Positions 30,861-39,403 of a stretch of DNA of 64,000 bases are shown piece by piece (within the stretch, counting starts at the first letter, position 1; every line of letters starts with the position of its first letter). Source of the DNA: Pseudomonas sp. R5-89-07 (lineage in GTDB: Bacteria > Pseudomonadota > Gammaproteobacteria > Pseudomonadales > Pseudomonadaceae); NCBI RefSeq assembly GCF_003851685.1, contig NZ_CP027727.1, positions 434,001 through 498,000 of the forward strand. The letters run 5' to 3'. The notes beneath the pieces are model-generated. The model did no database searches and had not been told where the DNA came from. It was given only the letters and a program-made list of their open reading frames with translations. Position numbers and translations under genes: made by a program.

Positions 30861-31568
30861 TCAGAACAGCCGGGCGAGCAGGGCGGTCACGGCGGTTTCA
30901 ACCCGCAGGATGCGCGCACCGAGCTGCACCGGTTGCAAGCCGGCCTTGGTCAGCAACTCGACTTCATAGGGGATCCAGCCGCCTTCCGGCCCAATCGCCA
31001 GTGTCACCGGTTCATCCAGGCCGCGGGGACAGGGCGGGTAGTCGCCGGGGTGGCCGATCAGGCCCAGCGTGCCCACGGTCATGGCCGGCAGGCGATCTTC
31101 AACGAACGGCTTGAAGCGTTTCTCGATAATGATCTCGGGCAGTATCGTGTCCCGCGCCTGCTCCAGGCCCAGGATCAGTTGCTCGCGGACCGCTTCCGGC
31201 TCGAGGAACGGGGTTTGCCAGAAGCTTTTTTCCACCCGATAACTGTTAACCAGCACCACCTTTGGCACGCCCATGGCCGCGACGGTTTGCAGCACCCGGC
31301 GTAGCATCTTCGGGCGTGGCAACGCCAGCAGCAGGGTCAGCGGCAGTTTGCTCGGCGGCGGTTGGTCGAAACTGACCTGCAGCTCGGCCTCGCTGGCGTC
31401 AAGGCGCAGCAATTGCGCATTGCCCATCAACCCGCCAATACGCCCGACCCGCAGGTTGTCACCCACCTCGGCGCGATGCACTTGCTGCATATGCACCAGG
31501 CGCCGATCACGCAGGACCACCCGGTCGGCCGCAATGAAATCGGCCTCTTCAAGCAGCAGCAGATTCAC
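30861..31568 (-). CDS. rsmE: 16S rRNA (uracil1498-N3)-methyltransferase RsmE
   Basis: Methylates N3 of U1498 in 16S rRNA; a SPOUT-class enzyme with a C-terminal trefoil knot. The knot signature is visible as [13 protein letters not shown] followed by [15 protein letters not shown]. The frame extends upstream, but the family N-terminus starts at the GTG at 31568 ([11 protein letters not shown]), giving 235 residues. This GTG overlaps the tatC stop as GTGA, which implies translational coupling and makes up for a weak ribosome site. Confidence 0.94.
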   Translation of the reverse strand: MNLLLLEEADFIAADRVVLRDRRLVHMQQVHRAEVGDNLRVGRIGGLMGNAQLLRLDASEAELQVSFDQPPPSKLPLTLLLALPRPKMLRRVLQTVAAMGVPKVVLVNSYRVEKSFWQTPFLEPEAVREQLILGLEQARDTILPEIIIEKRFKPFVEDRLPAMTVGTLGLIGHPGDYPPCPRGLDEPVTLAIGPEGGWIPYEVELLTKAGLQPVQLGARILRVETAVTALLARLF

Positions 31569-32353
31569 GGCTGGGTCGCTGGCGGCTGGTCGTCGTCGGC
31601 CTGTTCGTCCGGGTGTTCGCCGCGCTTGCTGATCAGCCCGCTGAACAGGATACCGATCTCGAACAGCATCCACATCGGCACGGCCAGCAGGGTCTGGGAG
31701 AAGATGTCCGGTGGGGTGAGGATCATGCCGACCACGAAGCAGCCGATGATCACGTACGGGCGGATCTTCTTCAGGTACGCCACGTTGACCACGCCGATCC
31801 ACACCAGCAACACCACCGCCACCGGGATTTCGAAGGCCACGCCAAAGGCGAAGAACAGCGTCATCACGAAGTCGAGGTAGCTGGTGATGTCGGTCATCAT
31901 CTCCACGCCGGCCGGGGTAGCGGCGGCGAAGAATTTGAAGATCAGCGGGAACACCAGGAAGTAGGCGAACGCCATGCCGGTGTAGAACAGCAGGATGCTT
32001 GACACCAGCAACGGCACGGCAATGCGCTTCTCATGCTTGTACAGCCCTGGCGCGATGAAGCCCCAGATCTGATGCAGGATTACCGGGATGGCCAGGAACA
32101 GCGAGACCATCATGGTCAGCTTCAACGGCGTCAGGAACGGCGACGACACGTCGGTGGCGATCATCGTCGCGCCCGCCGGCAGGTACTGGCGCAGTGGCGT
32201 GGAGACGAAGGTATAGATCTGCTGGGTAAAGGCAAACAGCCCGGCAAAAATGATGAAGATGGCCGCTACGCAACGCAGCAGGCGGGTACGCAGCTCGGTG
32301 AGGTGCGAGACCAGCGGCATGTGCTGGTCGTTTTCCGGTTTATCAGCGCTCAT
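31565..32353 (-). CDS. tatC: Sec-independent protein translocase TatC
   Basis: Six-span inner-membrane core of the twin-arginine translocase, the receptor for RR signal peptides; 262 residues. The N-terminal [17 protein letters not shown] and the [12 protein letters not shown] segment are family signatures, and the conserved Glu of the latter region is kept. A hydrophilic C-terminal tail rich in Glu/Asp follows the last span. Its start lies at the end of tatB with a 4-base overlap. Confidence 0.96.
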   Translation of the reverse strand: MSADKPENDQHMPLVSHLTELRTRLLRCVAAIFIIFAGLFAFTQQIYTFVSTPLRQYLPAGATMIATDVSSPFLTPLKLTMMVSLFLAIPVILHQIWGFIAPGLYKHEKRIAVPLLVSSILLFYTGMAFAYFLVFPLIFKFFAAATPAGVEMMTDITSYLDFVMTLFFAFGVAFEIPVAVVLLVWIGVVNVAYLKKIRPYVIIGCFVVGMILTPPDIFSQTLLAVPMWMLFEIGILFSGLISKRGEHPDEQADDDQPPATQP

Positions 32354-32751
32354 GGGGCTCGCGGCGGCAATGTAGGGTCATGGGGCGCGGGCGACGCAAC
32401 GGGCGTCGGCGCAGGCTCTGTCGAGGTGGGCGCAGCGGGGGCGGCAACGGCGGCTGGCGCGATGCTGTTTTCGACCACAGGCTCCGCGGGTTTGGCGGGC
32501 TCCTGCACCGGCGACAGAATCTTGCGCGTTTCCTGCTCCAACGACAGGATATGTTCGTTGTGCAGCTGCCTGCGGATCTCGTCGGCGCCGATTTCCCGTT
32601 CAACTTCCTGTTTGATCGCGTTGAAGCTGCGTTTCAGGCGCCCGATCCATAGGCCGGCCGTGCGTGCTGCACCGGGCAGGCGTTCCGGCCCCAGTACCAG
32701 CAGGGCCACGAGGCCGACAAGCAGCAGTTCAGAGAAGCTGATACCAAACAT
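32350..32751 (-). CDS. tatB: Sec-independent protein translocase TatB
   Basis: TatA/B-family protein that pairs with TatC in substrate recognition. A single N-terminal span ([20 protein letters not shown]) has the polar Glu characteristic of TatB, then the amphipathic helix [19 protein letters not shown]. The C-terminal tail is rich in Ala and Pro. 133 residues; the last bases overlap the tatC start. Confidence 0.95.
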   Translation of the reverse strand: MFGISFSELLLVGLVALLVLGPERLPGAARTAGLWIGRLKRSFNAIKQEVEREIGADEIRRQLHNEHILSLEQETRKILSPVQEPAKPAEPVVENSIAPAAVAAPAAPTSTEPAPTPVASPAPHDPTLPPRAP

Positions 32752-32761
32752 TAGTCAGTGC

Positions 32762-33040
32762 TCACGAGTCTTTGCGGGTCGGCTCTTCGACTTTTTCAGC
32801 CTGCACGTCGAAGGTGCGACGCTCGGTGATCGGCTGGGTGGCCTGGGGGTGCACAGGCTGGGCCGGCGGGACCGGGTTCACCACCGGGTCGGCAGGTTTT
32901 TCGTCATCGTTCATGGCCTTGCGAAAGCCCTTGATCGACTCGCCAACGTCAGTGCCGAGGTTTTTCAGTTTCTTGGTGCCGAACACCAGTACCACCACCA
33001 CCAGAATGACGATCCAGTGTTTCCAGTCAAAAATGCCCAT
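32762..33040 (-). CDS. tatA: Sec-independent protein translocase TatA
   Basis: Pore-forming Tat subunit with one N-terminal span ([16 protein letters not shown]) and the [20 protein letters not shown] amphipathic helix carrying the invariant Phe-Gly. A short polar tail follows; 92 residues. First of tatABC, directly downstream of hisE with a 25-base gap, so the his and tat genes may share a transcript. Confidence 0.95.
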   Translation of the reverse strand: MGIFDWKHWIVILVVVVLVFGTKKLKNLGTDVGESIKGFRKAMNDDEKPADPVVNPVPPAQPVHPQATQPITERRTFDVQAEKVEEPTRKDS

Positions 33041-33065
33041 GCTGTAAATCCTCAGTCAAAGTTGT

Positions 33066-33398
33066 TCAGGCGGACGGGCGCGAAGCCTTCTCGGCGTGCC
33101 CGGACAGGCCGAAGCGACGGTCCAGTTCATCCAGCACGGCCTGGGGGTGCTGCCCCAGTTGGGCGAGCATGACCAGGCTATGGAACCACAGGTCGGCGGT
33201 CTCATAGATGACATCGCTGCAATCGCCGCTGATCTGCGCATCCTTGGCGGCGATGATGGTCTCGACGGATTCTTCGCCGAGCTTTTCCAGGATCTTGTTC
33301 AAGCCCTTGTGATACAGGCTGGCGACGTAGGAGCTGTCGGCGTCCGCGCCTTTGCGCTCTTCCAGCACCTGGGCCACACGGTTGAGGGTATCGCTCAT
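33066..33398 (-). CDS. hisE: Phosphoribosyl-ATP pyrophosphatase HisE
   Basis: Hydrolyses phosphoribosyl-ATP to phosphoribosyl-AMP and pyrophosphate, the second step of histidine synthesis. All-alpha MazG-like fold with the [13 protein letters not shown] and ETADLWFH motifs holding the acidic metal ligands. Start at MSDTLNRV, behind GCAGGA; the frame extends further upstream without meaning. 110 residues. In enterics this domain is fused to HisI; here the two are separate, adjacent genes. Confidence 0.96.
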   Translation of the reverse strand: MSDTLNRVAQVLEERKGADADSSYVASLYHKGLNKILEKLGEESVETIIAAKDAQISGDCSDVIYETADLWFHSLVMLAQLGQHPQAVLDELDRRFGLSGHAEKASRPSA

Positions 33399-33400
33399 GT

Positions 33401-33793
33401 TCAATGTCCTGCCGAATAGATGGCGTGCGGGTCTTTGAGCACCGGTTCCACCACCTTCCATTCGCCGTTCTCGAACACGCGATAGAAGCAACTGTGACGG
33501 CCGGTGTGGCAGGCAATGCCGCCGATCTGTTCGACCTTGAGGATCACCACGTCGGCATCGCAGTCCAGGCGCAGCTCATGCAGTGTTTGCACATGCCCGG
33601 ATTCTTCGCCCTTGCGCCACAGTTTGCCACGCGAACGTGACCAATAGATGGCGCGCTGCTCAGCGGCGGTAAGGCTCAGGGCCTCGCGGTTCATCCAGGC
33701 CATCATCAGCACGCGCCCGGTCTTGTAGTCCTGGGCAATGGCCGGCACCAGGCCGTCACTGTCCCACTTGATCTCGTCCAGCCAGTCTTTCAT
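33401..33793 (-). CDS. hisI: Phosphoribosyl-AMP cyclohydrolase HisI
   Basis: Opens the adenine ring of phosphoribosyl-AMP, the third step of histidine synthesis. The zinc-binding cysteines are present in [13 protein letters not shown] and [24 protein letters not shown] and [17 protein letters not shown] are the other signatures. Start at MKDWLDE, 130 residues. Two bases separate it from hisE. The window thus carries a histidine-synthesis step as well as the whole catabolic route. Confidence 0.96.
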   Translation of the reverse strand: MKDWLDEIKWDSDGLVPAIAQDYKTGRVLMMAWMNREALSLTAAEQRAIYWSRSRGKLWRKGEESGHVQTLHELRLDCDADVVILKVEQIGGIACHTGRHSCFYRVFENGEWKVVEPVLKDPHAIYSAGH

Positions 33794-33834
33794 GTTCGGC
33801 TCCGGCAATTTGCGACAGTGTATAACCGGATGGG

Positions 33835-35439
33835 TTATCGACGCACGATCAGATAAACGCCCACGGCGACCATGATGCCGGCCGGCCAGTGGCCCAATTG
33901 GTTCAACGGACCGCCAATCGCCAGCATGACCCCACCCACCAGATGGGCGGCACCGAGCAGGCGCAGGAACCAATCGTCCTTGCGCTTGCGCCATGGCGGC
34001 TCAGGGTCGTTGGCGTGAGGCTGGGACATGCGCTCCAGCAGGTCGCGGGTCATGTTGGCCAGGTGCGGCAGCTGTTCCATCTGGCTGTGCAGGTTACCCA
34101 GCACGGTTTTCGGGCTCATCCGCTCACGCATCCAGCGCTCCAGGAACGGCTGCGCGGTGTTCCACAGATCGAGGTCCGGGTACAGCTGGCGGCCCAGCCC
34201 TTCGATGTTGAGCAAGGTTTTTTGCAGCAGCACCAATTGCGGCTGCACTTCCATATTGAAGCGCCGCGCGGTCTGGAACAGGCGCATCAGCACCTGGCCG
34301 AAGGAAATATCTTTTAACGGTTTTTCAAAGATCGGTTCGCACACGGTGCGGATCGCCGCTTCGAATTCATTGAGCTTGGTTTCTGCCGGTACCCAGCCCG
34401 AATCGATGTGCAACTGCGCCACGCGGCGGTAGTCGCGCTTGAAAAAGGCGAACAGGTTGCGTGCCAGGTAGTCCTGGTCTTCCGGCGTAAGGCTGCCGAC
34501 GATGCCGCAGTCGATCGCAATGTACTGCGGGCTCCACGGGTTGACGGTGCTGACGAAGATGTTGCCCGGGTGCATGTCGGCGTGGAAGAAACTGTCGCGG
34601 AACACCTGGGTGAAGAAGATTTCCACGCCGCGCTCGGCCAGCATCTTCATATCGGTACGCTGGTCGGCGAGGGTCGCAAGGTCGGTGACCTGCACGCCGT
34701 AGATGCGCTCCATCACCAGCACTTTGGGACGGCACCAGTCCCAATACACTTGCGGCACGTAGAGTAATTGCGAGCCTTCGAAGTTGCGGCGCAACTGGCT
34801 GGCGTTGGCGGCTTCGCGCAGCAGGTCGAGTTCGTCGTAGATGGTTTTTTCGTAGTCGGCCACCACATCCACCGGATGCAGCAGGCGCGCATCGGCAGAG
34901 AAGCGCTCGGCGGCGCGGGCGAGAATGAACAGCCACGCCAGGTCCTGGCCGATGATCGGCTTGAGGCCCGGACGGATGACCTTCACCACCACTTCTTCGC
35001 CGCTCTTGAGCTGCGCGGCATGTACCTGCGCGACCGAGGCCGAAGCCAGCGGCTCGACATCGAAGCGGCTGAACACCTCGCTGATCTTCTTGCCCAGCTG
35101 TTCCTCGATCAGCTTCATCGACAGCTGCGAATCGAACGGCGGTACGCGGTCTTGCAGCAGCATCAGCTCATCGGCGATGTCTTCGGGCAGCAGGTCGCGG
35201 CGCGTCGACAGGATCTGCCCGAACTTGATAAAGATCGGCCCCAGGTCCTGCAAGGCCAGTCGCAGACAGGCGCCGCGGCTCAGCGCAAGCTTCTTGCGCG
35301 GCAACCAGCGCCACGGCAGCACGTAGCGCACCGCCAGCAGGAACCATGGCAGGGGCAGGGCGAACAGCAGGTCATCGAGGCGGTAGCGGATTACGACGCG
35401 CTGGATACGAAACAAACGGCGGACGGCGAGCAGCTTCAT
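33835..35439 (-). CDS. ubiB: Ubiquinone biosynthesis ATPase/kinase-like protein UbiB
   Basis: Member of the ABC1/ADCK/UbiB atypical kinase family that supports aerobic ubiquinone synthesis. The Ala-rich loop and KxGQ motif are seen as KFGQILSTR. The kinase-like core carries VKVIRPG (the nucleotide Lys), [11 protein letters not shown] (catalytic-loop Asp-Asn) and IDCGIVG (DFG-like). Two C-terminal hydrophobic segments anchor it in the inner membrane. 534 residues; the start overlaps the ubiJ stop by 4 bases. Confidence 0.95.
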   Translation of the reverse strand: MKLLAVRRLFRIQRVVIRYRLDDLLFALPLPWFLLAVRYVLPWRWLPRKKLALSRGACLRLALQDLGPIFIKFGQILSTRRDLLPEDIADELMLLQDRVPPFDSQLSMKLIEEQLGKKISEVFSRFDVEPLASASVAQVHAAQLKSGEEVVVKVIRPGLKPIIGQDLAWLFILARAAERFSADARLLHPVDVVADYEKTIYDELDLLREAANASQLRRNFEGSQLLYVPQVYWDWCRPKVLVMERIYGVQVTDLATLADQRTDMKMLAERGVEIFFTQVFRDSFFHADMHPGNIFVSTVNPWSPQYIAIDCGIVGSLTPEDQDYLARNLFAFFKRDYRRVAQLHIDSGWVPAETKLNEFEAAIRTVCEPIFEKPLKDISFGQVLMRLFQTARRFNMEVQPQLVLLQKTLLNIEGLGRQLYPDLDLWNTAQPFLERWMRERMSPKTVLGNLHSQMEQLPHLANMTRDLLERMSQPHANDPEPPWRKRKDDWFLRLLGAAHLVGGVMLAIGGPLNQLGHWPAGIMVAVGVYLIVRR

Positions 35440-36059
35440 GCGTTATCGCTTGGCTCAAGGGAACGGCTCAGGCGCTCGAAGCGGGCCTCAAGGCGTTCCA
35501 GGTCGATTTTGGCCTTGTCGAGCTCACGAAAGCGCGCTTGCGCTTCCCGTTGCCCGACCAGGGTGCGCGATTCTTCGCTCAGGTATTCGGCGAGGTTCTG
35601 GTTGAGGCTGGCGAACCCTTGCTGGTACCAGCGCGAACGGCTGCGCAGGTGGCCGCCGATCAACTGGGTGGCGACAGGGCCGATCCAGCGTGACAGTTCG
35701 TATTCCCAGTCCAGTTCCAGGTCCTGCAGCACGGCGGCCAGGTCCATCAGCACCGCGCTGTCGCCTTCCAGCGCCACTTCGGGGCTGTGCAGGATAGCGG
35801 TCTTGTTGCGGCTCACGGCCAGGTGCAACAGGCTGGCGGCTGGCGCACGCAGGGTGCAGTCGGCCTCGGCGGCCCATTGCGTGGCGAGCAGCAGGCCTTC
35901 ATCGCTGGGCAGGATAAACAGCTGCAAGGCAGGGCTGCGGCAATCGACGGCGATGACTTTGCCGGTCAGGTGCGCAAGCCGCGCCAGGGCGGTGCTGTCC
36001 AGGCGCAAAACACGGTTGAGGCCGTGTTCGACGCTGGCGAGAAGGCCGGCGAGCAGCAT
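35436..36059 (-). CDS. ubiJ: Ubiquinone biosynthesis accessory protein UbiJ
   Basis: SCP2-domain protein of the soluble ubiquinone synthesis complex that binds the hydrophobic intermediates. 207 residues, with an SCP2-like N-terminal half and a C-terminal coiled coil ([22 protein letters not shown]). The ubiE stop and ubiJ start share a base (TGATG) and its end overlaps ubiB, so ubiE-ubiJ-ubiB is a tightly coupled operon. Confidence 0.93.
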   Translation of the reverse strand: MLLAGLLASVEHGLNRVLRLDSTALARLAHLTGKVIAVDCRSPALQLFILPSDEGLLLATQWAAEADCTLRAPAASLLHLAVSRNKTAILHSPEVALEGDSAVLMDLAAVLQDLELDWEYELSRWIGPVATQLIGGHLRSRSRWYQQGFASLNQNLAEYLSEESRTLVGQREAQARFRELDKAKIDLERLEARFERLSRSLEPSDNA

Positions 36060-36829
36060 CAGGGTTTGATGCCGCGGTGCAGGGCCACGATGCCCGAGGT
36101 CATGTTGTGGTAGGTCACGCGGTCGAAACCGGCCTCCACCATCATCGACTTCAGGGTTTCCTGGTCGGGGTGCATGCGGATCGATTCGGCCAGGTAGCGG
36201 TAGCTCTCGGCGTCATTGGTGATCAGCTTGCCCATCAGCGGCATGAAGGCGAACGAGTAGGTGTCGTACACCTTGGACATCAGTGCGTTGGTCGGCTTGG
36301 AAAATTCCAGCACCAACAGGCGGCCACCTGGCTTGAGTACGCGCAGCATCGAGCGGATCGCGTCTTCCTTGTGGGTGACGTTGCGCAGGCCGAAGGCGAT
36401 GGTCACGCAATCGAAGTGGTTGTCCGGGAACGGCAGCTTTTCAGCGTCGGCCTGGACGAATTCGATATTGCCGGCCACGCCCTTGTCGAGCAGGCGATCA
36501 CGGCCCACCTTGAGCATCGAGCCGTTGATATCGGCCAATACCACCTGGCCGGTCGGGCCCACGAGCTTGGAAAACTTGGCCGCCAGGTCGCCCGTGCCAC
36601 CGGCGATATCCAGCACGCGATTGCCGGTGCGTACGCCCGACAGTTCGATGGTGAAACGCTTCCACAGGCGGTGCATGCCGCCGGAAAGCACGTCGTTCAT
36701 CAAGTCGTACTTGGCGGCTACGGAGTGGAACACCTCAGCGACTTTTTCCGCTTTCTGGCTTTCCGGGACGTTCTTGAAGCCGAAGTGAGTGGTGGGTTCG
36801 GCATCGCTGCCTTTGCGCTGATCAGTCAT
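36059..36829 (-). CDS. ubiE: Demethylmenaquinone/ubiquinone C-methyltransferase UbiE
   Basis: SAM-dependent C-methyltransferase acting on 2-polyprenyl-6-methoxy-1,4-benzoquinol in ubiquinone synthesis. The [17 protein letters not shown] motif, the SAM-binding [12 protein letters not shown], and [13 protein letters not shown] are all diagnostic. Starting at MTDQRKGS (ATG at 36829) gives 256 residues; a longer in-frame start 21 codons upstream is not conserved. Divergent from the PHA-associated gene at 36974. Confidence 0.96.
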   Translation of the reverse strand: MTDQRKGSDAEPTTHFGFKNVPESQKAEKVAEVFHSVAAKYDLMNDVLSGGMHRLWKRFTIELSGVRTGNRVLDIAGGTGDLAAKFSKLVGPTGQVVLADINGSMLKVGRDRLLDKGVAGNIEFVQADAEKLPFPDNHFDCVTIAFGLRNVTHKEDAIRSMLRVLKPGGRLLVLEFSKPTNALMSKVYDTYSFAFMPLMGKLITNDAESYRYLAESIRMHPDQETLKSMMVEAGFDRVTYHNMTSGIVALHRGIKP

Positions 36830-36973
36830 ATCGCTGTCACCAAAAGAGAATGCGGGACATGATAATCCCCAAGGCCTGCTTTGTCTTGGCAAGGCTGAAG
36901 GTAAGATAGGTGCTTATCGAGACCTTTTGCCGCATGGAAGGTTTCCAGGCCTTTATAGAGAGGAGTCATTGCA

Positions 36974-37249
36974 ATGGCCCGTATCACCGTTGAGCGCGAA
37001 CATTCCCTGGGTAAAGAAGGCGCACGGGCGAAGGCCGAAACGCTGGCGCAAAAACTCAAGGACAAATATGGCGTGGAGTCGTCATGGTCCGGCGATACTT
37101 TGAAGCTCAAGCGATCGGGCGTCAAAGGCAGTGTTCTGGTCGCCGATGACTCATTGCGTATCGACGTGGAACTGGGCCTGTTGATGTCGGCCATGAGCGG
37201 TACCCTCAAATCCGAGATCGAAAAAGCCCTGGACAAGGCGCTGGCCTGA
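36974..37249 (+). CDS. Polyhydroxyalkanoic acid system family protein
   Basis: Small 91-residue protein of the family linked to PHA granules (PHA_gran_rgn type). The start MARITVEREHSLGKEGARAKAE is typical. Behind GAGGAG, ahead of phaI and next to the PHA locus. The fold is probably a small alpha/beta domain; the molecular function is not known. A weak hairpin after it suggests it may be transcribed separately from phaIF. Confidence 0.85.
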   Translation: MARITVEREHSLGKEGARAKAETLAQKLKDKYGVESSWSGDTLKLKRSGVKGSVLVADDSLRIDVELGLLMSAMSGTLKSEIEKALDKALA

Positions 37250-37254
37250 TTCGA

Positions 37255-37283
37255 CGGCACTTAGGGTGCCGATTCTAATTTTT
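37255..37283 (+). terminator. Weak intrinsic terminator
   Basis: CGGCAC, loop TTAGG, GTGCCG, then ATTCTAATTTTT. A 6-bp stem with an interrupted T tract, placed 6 bases after the stop of the PHA-associated gene. Confidence 0.5.
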
Positions 37284-37353
37284 CACCCTACTTTGTGCCC
37301 ATGCCCCCAACTCCGGTGGGCGGTTCCTCCACCCTTTTTGCGTGAGGTGCACC

Positions 37354-37776
37354 ATGGCCAAAGTTATTTTGAAGAAAAAAATCGACACTCAAACCAGCGC
37401 TCTGAGTGAGGTTAAAAGCTATGCCCGCAAGATCTGGCTGGCAGGTCTGGGTGCCTATGCCAAGGTCGGCAGTGAGGGTGGCGAATACTTCAAAGAGTTG
37501 GTTAAGAGCGGTCAAGATGTTGAAAGTAAAAGCAAAAAAGTTGTGGTTGAACAACTGGATGCTGCCAACAGTCAGATTGACCAAGTAAAGCGTAACGTCT
37601 CCGGCGTCAGTCGCGTGGTTGAAGTTCAACTGGATAAAGTTGAGAAAGCTTTTGACACACGTGTTGCAAGTGCCTTGAATCGAATCGGCATTGCGTCTAA
37701 ACATGACGTGGAGACACTCTCTGCTAAGCTCGAAGAGCTGACGGCATTGCTCGAACGTGTCGCGCGTAAACACTAA
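37354..37776 (+). CDS. phaI: PHA granule-associated phasin PhaI
   Basis: Phasin that coats polyhydroxyalkanoate granules; 140 residues. The phasin domain YARKIWLAGLGAYAKVGSEGG is close to the PhaF N-terminus, and a leucine/valine heptad-like coiled coil follows. The ATG at 37354 follows GTGAGGTG; an upstream in-frame alternative adds only four residues. Codons are more AT-rich than in neighbouring genes (many GTT for Val, AAA for Lys). Thirteen bases upstream of phaF, with which it forms an operon. Confidence 0.93.
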   Translation: MAKVILKKKIDTQTSALSEVKSYARKIWLAGLGAYAKVGSEGGEYFKELVKSGQDVESKSKKVVVEQLDAANSQIDQVKRNVSGVSRVVEVQLDKVEKAFDTRVASALNRIGIASKHDVETLSAKLEELTALLERVARKH

Positions 37777-37788
37777 GGAGACATCGGG

Positions 37789-38673
37789 ATGGCTGTTAAA
37801 AAAACTACTCAGAAAGAAGGCAGCTCGTGGGTCGGGGAAGTTGAAAAATACTCCCGAAAAATCTGGCTTGCTGGTTTAGGCGTGTACTCGAAGGTTAGCA
37901 GTGACGGCGGCAAATACTTCGAGACTCTGGTCAAGGACGGTGAGAAAGCCGAGAAGCTGACCAAGAGCACCGTTGGTAAAAAAGTTGATGCCGCCAAGGC
38001 GAGCGCGGGTTCGGCCAAGTCGAGCATTTCCGACACCTGGAACAAGTTGGAAGAAACATTCGACAAGCGCCTTAACAGCGCTATTTCGCGACTGGGCGTG
38101 CCGAGCAAGGCTGAACTGAAAACCCTGCACAGCAAGGTTGACACCCTGACCAAGCAAATCGAAAAACTGACCGGCGCCAAAGTGGCACCCGCGAAAGTTG
38201 CAGCGGCCAAACCTGCTGCAAAGCCGGCAGCCAAGCCGGCCGCTAAAACGGCTGCGGCTAAACCCGCTGCTAAAGCGGCTGCCAAGCCCTTGGTTAAAGC
38301 TGCGGCTAAACCTGCGGCCAAGGCGCCTGCCAAAGCGGCTGCAAAACCTGCCGCCAAGCCTGCGGCGAAAACTGCAGCTGCCAAGCCAGCTGCAAAACCC
38401 GCAGCCGCCAAAGCTGCGGCAAAACCCGCAGCCAAGGTCGTCGCGAAACCCGCCGCCAAACCTGCCGCTGCAAAAACCGCAGCCAAACCTGCCGCCGCCA
38501 AGCCTGCGGCAAAACCCGCTGCGAAGAAGCCAGCAGTCGCGAAAAAACCAGCGGCAGCCAAGCCTGCTGCGGCGACAACCGCTTCCACAGCCAACTCAGT
38601 GTCCGCACCGACCCCTGCTGCTGTGGCCCCGACTGCTACGTCGACGACGCCGACGCCATCCAGTCAGTCCTGA
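37789..38673 (+). CDS. phaF: PHA granule protein PhaF with histone-like tail
   Basis: Two-part protein. Residues 1-125 or so are a phasin domain (YSRKIWLAGLGVYSKVSSDGG plus a coiled coil) that binds granules. The remainder is a Lys-Ala-Pro repeat tail (AAKPAAKPA units) like histone H1 or AlgP that binds DNA. In P. putida PhaF attaches granules to the nucleoid and helps even segregation. 294 residues. The ribosome site GGAG sits 11 bases before the ATG. A strong terminator follows. Confidence 0.94.
   Translation: MAVKKTTQKEGSSWVGEVEKYSRKIWLAGLGVYSKVSSDGGKYFETLVKDGEKAEKLTKSTVGKKVDAAKASAGSAKSSISDTWNKLEETFDKRLNSAISRLGVPSKAELKTLHSKVDTLTKQIEKLTGAKVAPAKVAAAKPAAKPAAKPAAKTAAAKPAAKAAAKPLVKAAAKPAAKAPAKAAAKPAAKPAAKTAAAKPAAKPAAAKAAAKPAAKVVAKPAAKPAAAKTAAKPAAAKPAAKPAAKKPAVAKKPAAAKPAAATTASTANSVSAPTPAAVAPTATSTTPTPSSQS
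38178..38585 (+). repeat. Tandem Ala-Lys-Pro coding repeat in phaF
   Basis: Imperfect 9-15 base units encoding AAKPA and variants, about 400 bases in all. They create long spurious open frames on both strands. Such arrays commonly vary in copy number between strains through slippage. Confidence 0.8.
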
Positions 38674-38688
38674 GTTTTTCCAGGACAC

Positions 38689-38724
38689 AAAAAATGCCCG
38701 GCCTGCAAAGGTCGGGCATTTTTT
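38689..38724. terminator. Bidirectional intrinsic terminator between phaF and phaD
   Basis: AAAAAATGCCCGGCC, loop TGCAAA, GGTCGGGCATTTTTT. A strong GC stem flanked by A and T runs, so it can end both the phaIF transcript and the leftward pha transcript. Confidence 0.92.
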
Positions 38725-38755
38725 ATGGCACCGCATTCATAGAACGTTCACCTGT

Positions 38756-39376
38756 TCAATCGGCGTCATCCAGGTATTTCAGCGCAAATCGCTCGGCCGC
38801 CTGCCGTGCCGGTGCGAGCAAGTGCGGCGCTACCAGCATCATCACCTGGTAAATCACCACTTGCACTTCACCCTTGCGGTCGAGAATCCGTTGGTAGTCC
38901 AGGGAAAACAGCAGGGTCATGGTGATCTGTTCCACCAGTTGCCCGAGCGCCTGCGTATCGCTGACCAATTGCCCCGCCGCCTTCAACCGTGCCAGCAACG
39001 AGGCCAGTGTGCGTTTGAGCGCGGTGAGCAGGTTGCGAATACCCTTGGCCAGCTTCGGCAATCGCCCGGCCAGGTTCGACAGGTCCTGGAAAAGGAACCG
39101 GTAGTGGGCCATGCGCTCCACGATCAGGTGCAGGAACAGCCAGTAATCTTCTGCCTCCAGTTGTGCGTCGGGGGGCGGATCGAGCAAGGGCGCCAGCTCA
39201 GCCTGAAAGCGCTCGAACAGCCCGAGTACCAGAGGCTCTTTACCGTGGAAGTGGTAATAGAGATTGCCGGGGCTGATCCCCATTTCATTGGCCACCTCCA
39301 TGGTCGACACGTTCGGTTCGCCCTTGTGATTGAACAACTGCAGGGCACATTCAAGGATACGGTCGCGGGTCTTCAT
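38756..39376 (-). CDS. phaD: TetR-family regulator PhaD
   Basis: Activator of the medium-chain-length PHA genes in P. putida, thought to respond to a fatty-acyl-CoA-type ligand and to act at the phaC1 and phaI promoters. The N-terminal helix-turn-helix (residues 1-55) has TRDRILECALQLFNHKG and GISPGNLYYHFHGKE. An all-helical ligand domain follows; 206 residues. Last gene of the leftward pha cluster. Confidence 0.94.
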   Translation of the reverse strand: MKTRDRILECALQLFNHKGEPNVSTMEVANEMGISPGNLYYHFHGKEPLVLGLFERFQAELAPLLDPPPDAQLEAEDYWLFLHLIVERMAHYRFLFQDLSNLAGRLPKLAKGIRNLLTALKRTLASLLARLKAAGQLVSDTQALGQLVEQITMTLLFSLDYQRILDRKGEVQVVIYQVMMLVAPHLLAPARQAAERFALKYLDDAD

Positions 39377-39403
39377 CCAGCCTTCTTAGTGTGATCGTTG
39401 AGC

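Noticed and set aside
38178..38585. Possible CRISPR-like direct repeats
   Set aside because: Units are short, have no unique spacers and encode an Ala-Lys-Pro tail in frame.
37809..38594. 261-codon Ala-rich minus-strand frame opposite phaF
   Set aside because: Produced by the Ala-Lys-Pro repeat read backwards; no start context or homology features.
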